64,000 nucleotides of DNA from JAXGPP01 sp040766885 (GTDB lineage Bacteria; Planctomycetota; Planctomycetia; Pirellulales; Thermoguttaceae): NCBI GenBank assembly GCA_040766885.1, contig JAXGPP010000003.1, positions 1 through 64,000 of the forward strand. The letters run 5' to 3'. Below the pieces are notes generated by a model, which searched no databases, was not told where the DNA came from, and was given only the letters and a program-made list of their open reading frames with translations. Positions 29,096-38,170 of this stretch are shown here, in pieces (positions within the stretch are counted from its first letter, which is position 1; each line of letters starts with the position of its first letter). Made by a program: the position numbers and the translations under genes.

Positions 29096-30382
29096 ATGCC
29101 TGACAGTAACCTTGTGCTGTCGGCGACAAAATATATGAGTTGCCCGTCGTTCAAGGAACCGAAGGGGAGCTGGCGATCGACATTACCCGGCTCCGCGATG
29201 AGACGGGCATGGTCACCTACGATCCGTCGCTGGGCAACACGGCCGCGTGCAAGAGCGAGATTACGTTCATCGACGGCGAGAAGGGCATTCTCCGCTATCG
29301 GGGCATCCACGATCGAGCAGTTCACCGAGCGGCCGAACTTCGTGGAAGCGGCATGGCTTTGATATTCGGCCGGTTGCCAACGCGAGAAGGTGGTCACTTT
29401 CAGCGAAAGGCTGACCGACAACGAGCTGTTGCACGAGGGCCTGAAGCACCAGTTTCAGCACATCCCGCTCGATGCCCCGCCAGTAGTAGCCATCCTGTCG
29501 GCCACGCTGAGCAATCTGGCCTGCTTCCACCAGCAGTTCCTGGCGTTGGAGGATCCCGAGTCGCTGGTCGAAGCCGCCGCGCGGTGATCAGCAAGGTTCG
29601 ACCCGATCGCCGCTTTCTCCTACCGGCGGTCGCGCGGCCAGCCGTTCATGTACCCGGATCCGAACCTCCGCTACGCGGCCAATTTCCTCCACATGATGTT
29701 TTCGATCCCCTACCGGCAGTACATCGTGACGCCGGAGATCGAAGACGCCCTGAACCTGGTGTTCATCCTCCATGCCGACCACGAGCAGAACTGCAGCACG
29801 TCGACGGTGCGGACGGTGGGATCGGCACGAGCCAACCTGTTCGCTTCCTGCGCGGCGGGCGTGAGCGCCCTCTGGGGACCGCTCCACGGCGGCGCCAATG
29901 TCGAAGTCATCGAGATGCTGGAGCGGATTCACCGCGGCGGGCTCTCAGCCGAAGAATGCCTCCGCATGGCGAAAGACAAGACCAATCCGTTCCGGCTGTA
30001 CGGTTTCGGCCACCGGGTGTACAAAAACTACGACCCGCGGGCAAAGATCCTGAAGGCGTCGTGCGACAAGGTATTCGCCAAGCTCAATCGCCAGGATCCG
30101 CTGCTCGACATCGCCCGCAAGCTCGAGGAACTGGCGCTGGAAGACTCCTACTTCGTCGATCGCAAGCTCTACCCGAACGTCGACTTCTACAGCGGCATCC
30201 TCCTCCGCGCGATGGGCATCCCGACCAACGTGTTCACGGTCTGCTTCGCCATTGGACGGCTGCCGGGATGGATCGCGCAGTGGAAAGAGCAGCACGACGA
30301 TCCCAGCAGCCGCATCCTTCGCCCCCGCCAGGTCTACATCGGCCCGCCGCTGAGCGATTACGTGCCGATCGACAAACGCTGA
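29096..30382 (+). pseudogene. gltA: citrate synthase, frameshifted in its first 500 bases
   Basis: The start ATG follows GGGAGGAGGAAC and reads MPDSNLVLS. The first 180 residues are recoverable only by changing frame several times: YELPVVQGTEGELAIDITRL, RDETGMVTYDPSLGNTAACK, IEQFTERPNFVEAAWL, VVTFSERLTDNELLHEGLKH. From 29,620 the frame is clean and complete to the stop: catalytic His in LHADHEQNCSTSTVRTVG, His in GFGHRVYKNYDPRAK, and Asp in VDFYSGILLRAMGIP. Citrate synthase condenses acetyl-CoA with oxaloacetate and is central to metabolism, so real inactivation is unlikely unless a second copy exists. Errors in the sequence are the simpler explanation. Confidence 0.9.
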
Positions 30383-30505
30383 TGTGGCGTGGGTCGACGT
30401 CCGCCTGTGGTCTGAGACTATGCAGCCAGGCTTTGGCCGGCAGGTGCACCGTGCCAGGCGGAAGCCTGGTCTGCAATCGACAATATGAACAAGGAGAATG
30501 GAAAT

Positions 30506-31558
30506 ATGCCCCGCACGCTCGGATACGCCGCCCACAGCGCTACGGCCCCCCTCGCCCTCTTTCCTTTCGAGCGACGGGAACCGGGTCCGCGGGACGTGCG
30601 GATCGAGATCCTTTTCTGCGGCGTCTGCCACTCTGATTTGCATATCGCCAGGAACGAATGGAAGAGCACTGTCTACCCGGTGGTGCCGGGGCACGAAATC
30701 GTGGGCCGCGTGACGCAGGTTGGCCGCGACGTGAAGCGGGTTCGCGAAGGAGATCTGGCCGGTGTCGGCTGCATGGTCGATTCCTGCCGCACTTGTGCTG
30801 ACTGCCGCGAGGGCCTGGAACAGTACTGCCAAAGCGGGATGATCCTGACCTATAACAGCCCCGACAAGCACCTGGGCGGCGTGACCTACGGCGGCTACTC
30901 GAGCCACATCGTCGTTGATCAGGATTTCGTGCTCCGCATACCCGACAAGCTCGATGCAGCGGGGGCGGCCCCTCTGCTCTGCGCGGGGATCACAACCTAC
31001 TCGCCACTGCGGCACTGGCGAGTGGAGCAGGGTCAGAAAGTCGGAATCGTGGGGCTGGGCGGCCTGGGGCACATGGGGGTCAAGCTCGCCTCAGCCATGG
31101 GCGCCAATGTGGTGCTGTTCACCACCTCGCCGGGAAAGGCCGACGATGCGCGGCGACTCGGCGCCAAGGAAGTAGTCATCAGCCGGGATCCTGAAGCGAT
31201 GAAGGCGCACGCCGGCAGCTTCGACTTCATCCTCAATACCGTGGCCGCGCCCCACAACCTCGACGCCTATCTGGAACTGCTCAAGCGCGACGCCTCGATG
31301 TGCCTCGTTGGCGCTCCGGGCGAACCGCACCCGTCGCCGAACATCAGCTTGCTGATCTTCCAGCGTCGCGGACTCGTCGGCTCGCTGATCGGCGGTATTC
31401 GCGAAACGCAAGAGATGCTCGACTTCTGCGGCGAACACGGCATTGTCGCCGACGTCGAGTTGATTCCTATTCAGAAGATCAACGAGGCGTACGACCGCAT
31501 GCTGCGAAGCGACGTGAAGTACCGCTTCGTAATCGACTTGGCAACACTCAAAGAGTAG
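30506..31558 (+). CDS. zinc-dependent alcohol dehydrogenase (YahK/cinnamyl-alcohol type)
   Basis: 350 residues from MPRTLGYAAHSATAPL; the ATG at 30485 is upstream, but AAGGAG lies within the extension and serves this start. Medium-chain dehydrogenase marks are catalytic zinc Cys41 in FCGVCHSDLH, GHE at 62-64, structural zinc cysteines 94, 97, 100 and 108 (DSCRTCADCREG), catalytic zinc LLCAGITTYSPL, and the nucleotide loop GLGGLGHMGVKLAS. The YahK-type pattern GGYSSHIVVDQDFVLRIP suggests NADP-dependent reduction of aldehydes. Cytoplasmic. It follows citrate synthase by about 120 bases and may have its own promoter. Confidence 0.93.
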   Translation: MPRTLGYAAHSATAPLALFPFERREPGPRDVRIEILFCGVCHSDLHIARNEWKSTVYPVVPGHEIVGRVTQVGRDVKRVREGDLAGVGCMVDSCRTCADCREGLEQYCQSGMILTYNSPDKHLGGVTYGGYSSHIVVDQDFVLRIPDKLDAAGAAPLLCAGITTYSPLRHWRVEQGQKVGIVGLGGLGHMGVKLASAMGANVVLFTTSPGKADDARRLGAKEVVISRDPEAMKAHAGSFDFILNTVAAPHNLDAYLELLKRDASMCLVGAPGEPHPSPNISLLIFQRRGLVGSLIGGIRETQEMLDFCGEHGIVADVELIPIQKINEAYDRMLRSDVKYRFVIDLATLKE

Positions 31559-31597
31559 CGATAGCCTCGCCGCCGACCAACACAAGACCGGCGTGGC

Positions 31598-31903
31598 CTA
31601 TGCGGCGGTTGTGCCGGTGCGCTGGGCGGGCAGATGGGCGTCTCCGGCAGTGGCGTCAAGCCGCGGTTTGGTCGAGGATCGTCCCGACTCGGGGCGGCTG
31701 GAAGCCTGACGGTACCACCAGAACCCTTGAATCCATCCATTCATGCGGCCAGACGCCAGTTCCTCGGCGATCCGCCGGGCGCTATCTTGGCTCACAAGGT
31801 CCTGAGGGACACACCGGTAGCCCCCTTCGTCCGTCATTGGAACGTCATCGAACTCGATGAATTTCCGGCTACTGCGGTTGTCGAAAAGCGCGACGCGGAT
31901 CAC
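31598..31903 (-). CDS. small hypothetical protein
   Basis: 101 residues starting MIRVALFDNRSSRKFIEFDD. The first two thirds (VPMTDEGGYRCVPQDLVSQD, SARRIAEELASGRMNG, FWWYRQ) look like a compact folded protein. The last 30 residues are disordered. I do not recognise the family with confidence. It has no signal peptide. Codon use is typical of the host. Confidence 0.5.
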   Translation of the reverse strand: MIRVALFDNRSSRKFIEFDDVPMTDEGGYRCVPQDLVSQDSARRIAEELASGRMNGWIQGFWWYRQASSRPESGRSSTKPRLDATAGDAHLPAQRTGTTAA

Positions 31904-32111
31904 AGCAAGCCCCTCCTCAACGGGCCTAACTTATTTTTCGCATGACCGCGTCCTATCAGAAGTCGGGACTTTTCCCACTGCGAGCGTGGTAATTTATCCG
32001 TAGGGCATCGTACCCCCCAACTTACGCGAGTTCGTTGCGTAGCGCGCATCGAACCCATAGGATCGCTTCGCATTCTCTGGCATGTGGCAAGAGTGGCATT
32101 GGAGACAGCTC

Positions 32112-33614
32112 ATGCATCGTCGCGACTTCCTCAGGACGGGCGCCCAGGCCGCGGGAGCGGCGGGCTCGTTGGCCTTGGGTTCCGCAGCATCCCTGGCCGG
32201 TGCGGCCGAGCGACACGGCGCTGCCCCGGTGCTGGCGGATTACACCGCGGCGGAACACCGTTGCCGGTTGGAAAACATCGCCTTTTGCCAACGCGCAATC
32301 CGAACGTGTCTGCGCAAGCTTATGGTGAGCAATTACCTGCCGGGCCAGTGCGCGTATAACTTGGGCGAGTACCCCTGCCGGAAGCCGTGGGATCCCGGCG
32401 ACTATGACGAGCAGGAACTCGATCGCCTGCGGGGGCATGGTATTGAGGTCATCCAGGTGTTCGACGAGTGGAACGACTCGCTCCGGCTATTCGGTGGCGA
32501 CAAGTACACGCCCCTCAATCCGGCCGGATTCCGTCGCTTTGTCGACATGGTGCACCGTCGCGGCATGAAGCTACTCCCCTACGCCTCGCCTTGCTTCCTG
32601 CAACGGACTGATCCCGACTTCCGACAGGAATGGTCGCGGGACGGCGATTTCCTTGAACTGGGCTATTGGAACATGGCCCGCTGTTCACCGGCGAGCCCCG
32701 GCTGGCGGGCTTTTCTGCTGCCGCGCATCACGCGGATCCTCGACGAATACGGCGCCGATGGGATCTACCTCGATGGCGGTTACGTGGCCAACGCGCGGAA
32801 GTCGATCACCGCACCGGCCGAGGACGAAGTGGTCGCCTTTGAGGAGACGCCGGAGCAAGACGGGGCCTTTGCCGACCTGCTGGCCCTGATCTACGCCGAG
32901 GTGAAACGCCGTGGCGGAATCGTTAAGCTGCATGTCGATGGCGCCACCCGGCCAATGGCTGGCGAGCTGAAAGTCTACGACTACCTCTGGGTGGGCGAAG
33001 GAGTCGGCAATGCCGATGCGCTCCGCGAAGCGGTCAAGGACCACCCGCCGTACGTGGTGCCGTGCATCGACATGACGTTTGCCCCGATCGACACCGAACA
33101 GGAGCAGTATCTCCATGCGATTCCGTACCTGCAGTTTCCCTTGCTTCAGGCTGGGCGGCCATTCACCGGCGAGAGGGCGATGATACCCGGCGTCCGTTAT
33201 CGAGCGGGGGCCGACTTCTGGGTCGAGCGGTGCCGCAAGGCCTGGGATTATCACCAGCAGCACCCCGAAGGACCGCACACCTACAACAACTGGGACTCAG
33301 TCCCTCCTCGGCCCGAATCACGTACGACTCACGCTCGTTGGCTCAAGCGGTATCGGCCGTTGGCGGAAGAGGGAACGTGGGCCTGGCTGGAGATTGGCGA
33401 TTCGACTCTGTTGGCCTCGCCGCCAACGAAAGAGATCGTCGTTTCGGCATTTGCCAATCGGCAGTTGTTCCTGGCCGTGGCGAACTTCGGCCGGACCGCA
33501 GTTGAGATCACCACCACCGACCCCTATGTCCCTGCCGACAATCCCGTCGCGGCTCCAAGCAAGACCTGGACCCTATCGCCGCGGTCGCTCGAGATCCTGC
33601 GACGGATCGGGTAG
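32112..33614 (+). CDS. Tat-exported (beta/alpha)8-type protein, probable glycosidase
   Basis: 500 residues. The start at 32112 places the twin-arginine leader MHRRDFLRTGAQAAGAAGSL at the N-terminus; the frame open from 32082 adds ten residues without a ribosome site. The body has the alternating helix and strand pattern of a TIM barrel, with GIEVIQVFDEWNDSLRLFGG, RRGMKLLPYASPCF, DEYGADGIYLDGGYVANARK (a typical strand-4 Asp acid) and YLWVGEGVGNADALRE (candidate Glu). The C-terminal beta domain includes FANRQLFLAVANFGRT. The fold fits alpha-galactosidase/alpha-amylase-like clans. No exact GH family is assigned. A terminator hairpin follows. Confidence 0.7.
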   Translation: MHRRDFLRTGAQAAGAAGSLALGSAASLAGAAERHGAAPVLADYTAAEHRCRLENIAFCQRAIRTCLRKLMVSNYLPGQCAYNLGEYPCRKPWDPGDYDEQELDRLRGHGIEVIQVFDEWNDSLRLFGGDKYTPLNPAGFRRFVDMVHRRGMKLLPYASPCFLQRTDPDFRQEWSRDGDFLELGYWNMARCSPASPGWRAFLLPRITRILDEYGADGIYLDGGYVANARKSITAPAEDEVVAFEETPEQDGAFADLLALIYAEVKRRGGIVKLHVDGATRPMAGELKVYDYLWVGEGVGNADALREAVKDHPPYVVPCIDMTFAPIDTEQEQYLHAIPYLQFPLLQAGRPFTGERAMIPGVRYRAGADFWVERCRKAWDYHQQHPEGPHTYNNWDSVPPRPESRTTHARWLKRYRPLAEEGTWAWLEIGDSTLLASPPTKEIVVSAFANRQLFLAVANFGRTAVEITTTDPYVPADNPVAAPSKTWTLSPRSLEILRRIG

Positions 33615-33645
33615 AAGGCCACGTCGGGCCGCTGATCGAGCAGAA

Positions 33646-33675
33646 AAGGCCGGCGGAGCAAACTCCGCCGGCCTT
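33646..33675. terminator. host terminator, shared by glycosidase gene and (formerly) tRNA-His
   Basis: AAGGCCGGCGGAG and CTCCGCCGGCCTT form a perfect 13-bp stem with loop CAAA. Read on the minus strand it is followed by TTTTCTG, so it would end the leftward tRNA-His transcript. Read on the plus strand it ends the gene at 32112. It lies 7 nt from attL. Confidence 0.7.
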
Positions 33676-33682
33676 CGTCAAA

Positions 33683-33731
33683 AGGGTGGGTAGAGGGACT
33701 CGAACCCTCAACTTCCAGAACCACAATCTGG
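33683..33731 (+). repeat. attL: displaced 3' half of tRNA-His
   Basis: 49 bases identical to 41826-41874. Only the 3' half of the tRNA (T-arm, variable loop, and the 3' side of the anticodon arm) is present, so it is not a functional tRNA. This is the host's original tRNA end, pushed left by the insertion. Confidence 0.95.
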
Positions 33732-34022
33732 ACGGCTGGCGACACAACTGGGCACAGCAAAGGATTTACGACAACGCTGCCCGCCGCTTGTACTCCTGCT
33801 TGTACACGCGAAGCCGAAAACCGAAACGCCGGCGCTGCCGAAGCCGACCAAGCCGGCCGACCAGAGAGAGCCGAAGGGGACGACCAGCAACCGGCAGACA
33901 AGCCGGCCGCTGACCATGACGATCCGCTGGCGAAGCTCGCCGTCTCGCTGCTGTCGCTCTCGAATGCCGACCGGGAACGGCTCGCCGCAATGCTCACTGA
34001 ACAGAGAAGCGAAGGGAAGTAG
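33732..34022 (+). pseudogene. severed C-terminal end of the integrase gene
   Basis: 96 codons open without any ATG until near the end, in the exact reading frame that continues the integrase ORF across att (attR codon TGG, 41872-41874, joins ACG at 33732). The translation has a charged linker (REAENRNAGAAEADQAGRPE, GDDQQPADKPAADHDDPL) and ends in an amphipathic helix, LAVSLLSLSNADRERLAAML followed by TEQRSEGK, before TAG at 34020. Arg-poor and acid-rich, it is a much better protein than the shadow frames over it. It would be fused to the integrase only in the circular form of the element. Alone it has no start or ribosome site. Confidence 0.75.
33782..33806 (+). repeat. terminal 25-bp repeat, left copy (possible integrase arm site)
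   Basis: CGCCGCTTGTAC, spacer TCCT, then GCTTGTACA. The right copy at 41651-41675 differs only in three of the four spacer bases. Each copy itself contains GCTTGTAC twice. The two copies are read in different coding frames, so the likeness is at DNA level. Confidence 0.7.
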
Positions 34023-34030
34023 GCCATGCC

Positions 34031-34165
34031 ATGCCGCCGTCGCCATCGGCACAAAGAGACACGACGAAACCGAAGCCGGCCGCCGGGAACCGACCCCCGC
34101 CCCCGGAAGGCCCCCAACGCGGCAGGAATACATCTACGTTGGGCGGGGGGAATTTTTTTACCTAG
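34031..34165 (+). CDS. possible 44-residue element peptide
   Basis: Reads MPPSPSAQRDTTKPKPAAGN then PPPPEGPQRGRN to a TAG at 34163, eight bases after the severed integrase stop. Pro/Arg-rich, with no ribosome site; it could be spurious. Confidence 0.22.
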   Translation: MPPSPSAQRDTTKPKPAAGNRPPPPEGPQRGRNTSTLGGGNFFT

Positions 34166-34232
34166 AAAACTGGGAAGATAGGCAACCCGTTTACAACTTA
34201 TTCACAACTCCAAAGCAAAAAAGGCCGACACG

Positions 34233-34517
34233 ATGCAGCCTGTAACGACAACGGAAGAGTACGGAAATTTTGCAGTGGTGGTGAGGGGCGAGGTGAAGGC
34301 GCTACGTGATTCAGAAGGCCGTGCCGTCCGCTTCGCCGAGAGGCTGAATCAGATGTATCGGGAATATGGTGATCTGGAACGGGCATTCGTCCGGCGGGTG
34401 AAAGTCAAATCCACAGTCACAAGGGTTTTGGAGTTTTGTGATAGCGACGGTCTGGAATGGGGCGACGACGAGGCCCCGGCGGGCAGTGAGGCCGGGGATC
34501 ACGTTGAAGGGATCTGA
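34233..34517 (+). CDS. hypothetical element protein, 94 residues
   Basis: Starts MQPVTTTEEYGNFAVVVRGE. Mixed alpha/beta composition with a helical middle (RFAERLNQMYREYGDLERAF) and an acidic tail (DSDGLEWGDDEAPAG). Unlike the host-type GC-rich genes around it, its upstream 100 bases are AT-rich with a run of seven T, as expected for a promoter. No family recognised; cytoplasmic. Confidence 0.6.
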   Translation: MQPVTTTEEYGNFAVVVRGEVKALRDSEGRAVRFAERLNQMYREYGDLERAFVRRVKVKSTVTRVLEFCDSDGLEWGDDEAPAGSEAGDHVEGI

Positions 34518-34735
34518 CGCATCGTCAGACGCGACCGGGCCCGAGGGGGCGACTGCTGGGCCACGGTAGCCGGCGGGACGCTCCTGGGGCCAGCGTTGAC
34601 GATCCGGCGGGCGCCGGGATAGGTTACGACGAAATCAAACCCGCCGGGTAGCTCCCGACGGTCGCCGGCCGGGACGGGGCTGCGGCACCTGTCCGTCGCG
34701 CCCCGCCGGCTGGCATCAGGACAGGACTTCTACCG

Positions 34736-35542
34736 ATGCGTCAATCTCTGGACGTGCTGGCTCTCGACGGAGAACTGGCGAAGTTACTCCATTTGGTCGA
34801 TGCCGACGAACCCTTCGGCACTGTGGCTTCGGCCGCTCGCCAAGTCATCGAACGGTACGCCGCGACGGAATGGCGCCCCGCCGCGTTGTTTCGTGGCGAC
34901 TGGGAAAGCCGCGGGCGAAACGGGGAATTCTCCACCGGCTGGATCGAAACGGCCGAAGGGATCGCGACCGACGAAGAACGCGAAACCCTGGTCGCCGCAT
35001 GTATGGCGATGGTTTTCTTTGTCACTCGAAGCGGGACGCCGTATCACCAGGACAAACACCGGGCCGCGCTGGCCGATGCCCTGCGGGAATACTTAGCCTA
35101 CCGCCATTACGACGTGACGCCGCCGGCCGACAAGGAGAAGAAAGCCGAAGGGAATGGCGGCGGCGACTCGAAACAGAAAAACCCACCGTCGCCGCCGGAC
35201 CCTGCCGCCGCTCGCCAAGCCGCATTGGAAGAACTTAGACCGGCCGACCTGAAAGCGTACTACAGTTACGGCTACGCTGAATCGAAACTGGGTGCCACAA
35301 CCGACCGGCAAGCGTATCAATGGCTCAAAGAGAACGGATTGCCGGACGAACGCGAATTGCCCGAACTTACTGAATCGCTGGCCGACTACAAGCTGCCTTC
35401 ACTGGCTACATGGTCCAAGCAAATACGGAACGCAAGAGCGATGCTCGGGGAGCAAAAGCATACTCGCCGCGCCGGCCGTGCCGCCGGGAGCAGAAGCATA
35501 GTCGCTAGCCGTGAACTCGACAAAAGCGAAGATGCGGACTGA
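34736..35542 (+). CDS. hypothetical element protein, 268 residues
   Basis: Starts MRQSLDVLALDGELAKLLHL. The N-terminal half is helical (ASAARQVIERYAATEWRPAA, LVAACMAMVFFVTRSG), followed by a charged Pro-rich linker around residues 130-160 and a C-terminal helical region AYYSYGYAESKLGATTDRQA, YQWLKENGLPDERELP, LPSLATWSKQIRNARAML. The last segment resembles a DNA-binding or replication-accessory tail in other planctomycete elements (AYQWLK plus tyrosine-rich helix). It ends before the excisionase operon with a 237-bp gap. Function unknown. Confidence 0.6.
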   Translation: MRQSLDVLALDGELAKLLHLVDADEPFGTVASAARQVIERYAATEWRPAALFRGDWESRGRNGEFSTGWIETAEGIATDEERETLVAACMAMVFFVTRSGTPYHQDKHRAALADALREYLAYRHYDVTPPADKEKKAEGNGGGDSKQKNPPSPPDPAAARQAALEELRPADLKAYYSYGYAESKLGATTDRQAYQWLKENGLPDERELPELTESLADYKLPSLATWSKQIRNARAMLGEQKHTRRAGRAAGSRSIVASRELDKSEDAD

Positions 35543-35779
35543 CTATCGCGGGATCCGCTCGCACCGAAATCGGACCGAAGCGGATTTTTGGAAAGATCCG
35601 CTCGAATTCTTTTCTCGGACGCAACCCCCTGTCTTCCCTTGCCTTCGGCAATCCCGCGTATCGGCGGCGCGGTCGGTTTTGGCGGTCCGTTTTGGTCCGT
35701 TCTGTGGTCGATAGATGGCGCGGGCTGACAGGCGAGGGGATCGCCGGGCACGCCGCCGCCGACCATGAAAGGACCTGTC

Positions 35780-36013
35780 ATGCCGTCTGCTACTGCTTCT
35801 CCATCCGAGACCGCGACTCGCCGCCGGCTTGGCGGCGTTGGCACCGTCGCCGATATGTGCGACTGCTCGCCGCGAACAATTCGCCGGCTTGCAGATTCCG
35901 GGCGAATGCCCCAACCGCGGAAACTAGGCGCGCTGTTGAGGTGGGATCTCGACGAAATTGAGCGATGGATTGCTGAGGGATGCCGACCTGTTGAGCGGAG
36001 GGGTGTACGATGA
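35780..36013 (+). CDS. AlpA/MerR-type helix-turn-helix protein, probable excisionase
   Basis: 77 residues from MPSATASPSETATRRRLGG. The single winged-helix motif TVADMCDCSPRTIRRLADSG, followed by RMPQPRKLGALLRWDLDEIE and RWIAEG, is the AlpA/Xis DNA-binding unit. It lies at the head of the element's coupled operon and its stop overlaps the next gene (ATGA at 36010-36013). Its small size and single HTH fit a recombination directionality factor that turns the integrase toward excision. It could also act as a repressor of the operon. Confidence 0.85.
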   Translation: MPSATASPSETATRRRLGGVGTVADMCDCSPRTIRRLADSGRMPQPRKLGALLRWDLDEIERWIAEGCRPVERRGVR

Positions 36014-36516
36014 GGAAATCGCTTTCCGACATCCTCCGAAACGGGGATCGCGACGCCCTTGCCCGCGCTTGGGGCGATGCGAAAGCCGCCGAAGACTTCG
36101 CGCCGCTGCCGAGCGGAGAATACGTCGCGCGTATTGTCGGTGGCGACCTATTCACCAGCAAGACCAAGGGCACTGCCGGATACAAGCTCGCCTTTCGGGT
36201 ATTGGAAGGCGAACACCAGGGCCGGCAATTCTGGCACGATGTGTGGCTGACTCCCGCCGCGATGCCGCTTGCCAAGCGGGACCTGTCCAAGCTCGGAGTG
36301 ACGGCGATTGACCAGTTGGAACGGCCGCTGCCGCCGGGAATCCGCTGCCGGGTGAAGCTCGCCTTGAGGCGCGATGACGACGGCGCGGAATATAACCGGG
36401 TGAAATCGTTTGAAGTTGTTGGCATCGACGAACCGGAACGCGACGCTTTCGCACCTGCCGACGCCGACCCGTTCGGCGATTTGCTGGCCGACGACGCGGC
36501 CGGGGGTGCGCTATGA
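36010..36516 (+). CDS. DUF669-like phage protein
   Basis: 168 residues. Marks are FAPLPSGEYVARIVGGDLFT, followed by TKGTAGYKLAFRVLEG, then GRQFWHDVWLTPAAMPLAKR and RVKLALRRDDDGAEYNRVKS. This is the beta-barrel pattern of DUF669 proteins found beside phage replication genes, which are thought to bind single-stranded DNA. An acidic C-terminal tail (EPERDAFAPADADPFGDLLA) is typical for SSB-like partners and would recruit the primase or helicase encoded downstream. Overlaps both neighbours by 4 bases. Confidence 0.75.
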   Translation: MRKSLSDILRNGDRDALARAWGDAKAAEDFAPLPSGEYVARIVGGDLFTSKTKGTAGYKLAFRVLEGEHQGRQFWHDVWLTPAAMPLAKRDLSKLGVTAIDQLERPLPPGIRCRVKLALRRDDDGAEYNRVKSFEVVGIDEPERDAFAPADADPFGDLLADDAAGGAL

Positions 36517-36779
36517 GTTTTAAACCCAAACCGCGATACCGCGACGCCGATTGTCTGTCGCACAGTGCCGCCGACTGGGATAATCTGCCGGCTCAATCTG
36601 AGCAAGCCTATCGGCGAGGGTACATCCAAGGGTTCTTAGCCGCGGCATCACTGGCCGCCGAAGGGATCACACCGGCCGAACTCCGCGACTTCGGCTATGG
36701 CAAGCTCTGGCGATGGCGAGGGGAATCGCCTTTGCGGTGGGGGCACCCGCCAGAGTACAAGCGGAGGGCTCGGAAATGA
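36513..36779 (+). CDS. hypothetical element protein, 88 residues
   Basis: Starts MSFKPKPRYRDADCLSHSAA. It includes YRRGYIQGFLAAASLAAEGI, a short helical segment, and ends in a basic tail (GHPPEYKRRARK). No family recognised. Its start overlaps the DUF669-like gene and its stop overlaps the primase (ATGA), so it is produced with the replication proteins and may be an adaptor between them. Confidence 0.65.
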   Translation: MSFKPKPRYRDADCLSHSAADWDNLPAQSEQAYRRGYIQGFLAAASLAAEGITPAELRDFGYGKLWRWRGESPLRWGHPPEYKRRARK

Positions 36780-38170
36780 TTGCCGACGCCTTCCGCTTCG
36801 GGTTTCGGATTGTCGGCAATTGCAGCGAACCGCGCCGGCTGGTTGACGCCGGCGCGGCTCTCGCCGCCTACGCCGCTTGCGATACTCGGGCCGAAACTGA
36901 CCGCGAAAGCTATCTGTCGGCTTTCCGCTTCGACGCCGACTTTGCCGACCACCTGAATACAACTGGCTCGACTGCCGACTTCACCGGCGCTTGCTGGTCG
37001 CCGTGGCTATGGTTCGACATCGACGCCGAAGGCGACTTGCCGCGGGCGCAGGCCGAAGCCGAAGCGCTCGCCGAAATCCTGGCGACCCGCTATGCCGTGC
37101 CGGCCGACGCCTTGCTGTTGTGCTTCAGCGGGGCCAAGGGGTTTCATGCCGGGTTGCAGACGGGGCTCTGGCTGCCGGAACCATCGGCCGACTTCCACCG
37201 GATAGCTCGACGCTTTGCCGAGCATGTCGCCGAACTGGCCGGAGTGACGATTGATAGCGGGGTGTACGACAAGGTTCGCGCCTTCCGTGCACCGAACAGC
37301 CGGCACCCGAAGACCGGCTTACACAAACGCCGGTTGACGCTCGCCGAGTTGTCGGGACCGCTGAGCGATATTCTCGAACTGGCGAGACTGCCGGCACCGT
37401 TCGACATTCCGCCGGCGCCGGCCGCCAATGACCAAGCCGCCGCCGACTGGCAAGACGCGATTGAGTGGGTGAAGCACGAAGCCGAAGGGAAAGCGGCAAG
37501 GCGGGCTGCGACTGCCGGCTCGCCGAAACTCAACCGCGCTACACGCGAATTCATTGCCGAAGGCGCAACCGCCGGGGATCGGCACCGACTGCTTTTCAGT
37601 GCCGCCGCGAACCTTGCCGAGTTTGGTTGCCCCCTTCGCCTTGCCGAAGCTCTGCTTGAAGAACCGGGACTGGACTCGGGACTATTGCCGAAAGAGGTTC
37701 GCCGGCAGATTCATTGTGGACTGGCCGCCGTCGGCTCGTCGGAATCGCACCAGGACGCACCAGGAACGCCGCTTGACGCTGCGGACGGCTCAACAATCGC
37801 CGAACCGTCGGAACGCGATACACGCGATTCTAGGGGCACTGCCGGGCAATCGTGCCAGCAGTTGACTACCGCGACCGAATCGGCACCGGCTGTCGGCTCG
37901 ACGCCGCCGGCTGACATTTCCGCCGCCTTGGCGAGGTTGTGGGGATCGCCGGCACCGGCCGCCGTGGCCGATCACCCCGCCGAGGCCGCGCCGCCGAGGT
38001 TCGCCGCCGACATCTCGCCGACCGTGCTGCTGGCCGACCCGCCGCCGTACCGCTGCGGGTGCGACCGGGCCGGCTGGCTTGACTCGCCGACACCCGACGG
38101 CCGGACCCGCACAACCTGCGGCAAGTGTGGCCGGTTTGTCGGCTATCGGCCGGGAGGATCGCCGCGATGA
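36776..38170 (+). CDS. archaeo-eukaryotic-type primase (PriS/PrimPol-like)
   Basis: 464 residues from MIADAFRFGFRIVGNCSEPR, the ATG overlapping the preceding stop; the frame open from 36713 is not used. Primase marks are WLWFDIDAEGD with metal Asp81 and Asp83, the nucleotide loop LLLCFSGAKGFHAGL (His124), and DSGVYDKVRAFRAPNSRHPK with Arg171 and a Lys-Thr-Gly turn for primer binding. After residue 200 comes a helical C-terminal region, and residues 440-464 hold four cysteines (CGCDRAGW...CGKCGRF) in a zinc-ribbon pattern. The protein makes primers for the element's own replication and acts with the ATPase encoded next. Confidence 0.87.
   Translation: MIADAFRFGFRIVGNCSEPRRLVDAGAALAAYAACDTRAETDRESYLSAFRFDADFADHLNTTGSTADFTGACWSPWLWFDIDAEGDLPRAQAEAEALAEILATRYAVPADALLLCFSGAKGFHAGLQTGLWLPEPSADFHRIARRFAEHVAELAGVTIDSGVYDKVRAFRAPNSRHPKTGLHKRRLTLAELSGPLSDILELARLPAPFDIPPAPAANDQAAADWQDAIEWVKHEAEGKAARRAATAGSPKLNRATREFIAEGATAGDRHRLLFSAAANLAEFGCPLRLAEALLEEPGLDSGLLPKEVRRQIHCGLAAVGSSESHQDAPGTPLDAADGSTIAEPSERDTRDSRGTAGQSCQQLTTATESAPAVGSTPPADISAALARLWGSPAPAAVADHPAEAAPPRFAADISPTVLLADPPPYRCGCDRAGWLDSPTPDGRTRTTCGKCGRFVGYRPGGSPR

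Noticed and set aside
33683..33731. second tRNA-His gene
   Set aside because: Only the 3' half is present; no D-arm or 5' acceptor strand. It is the displaced att copy.
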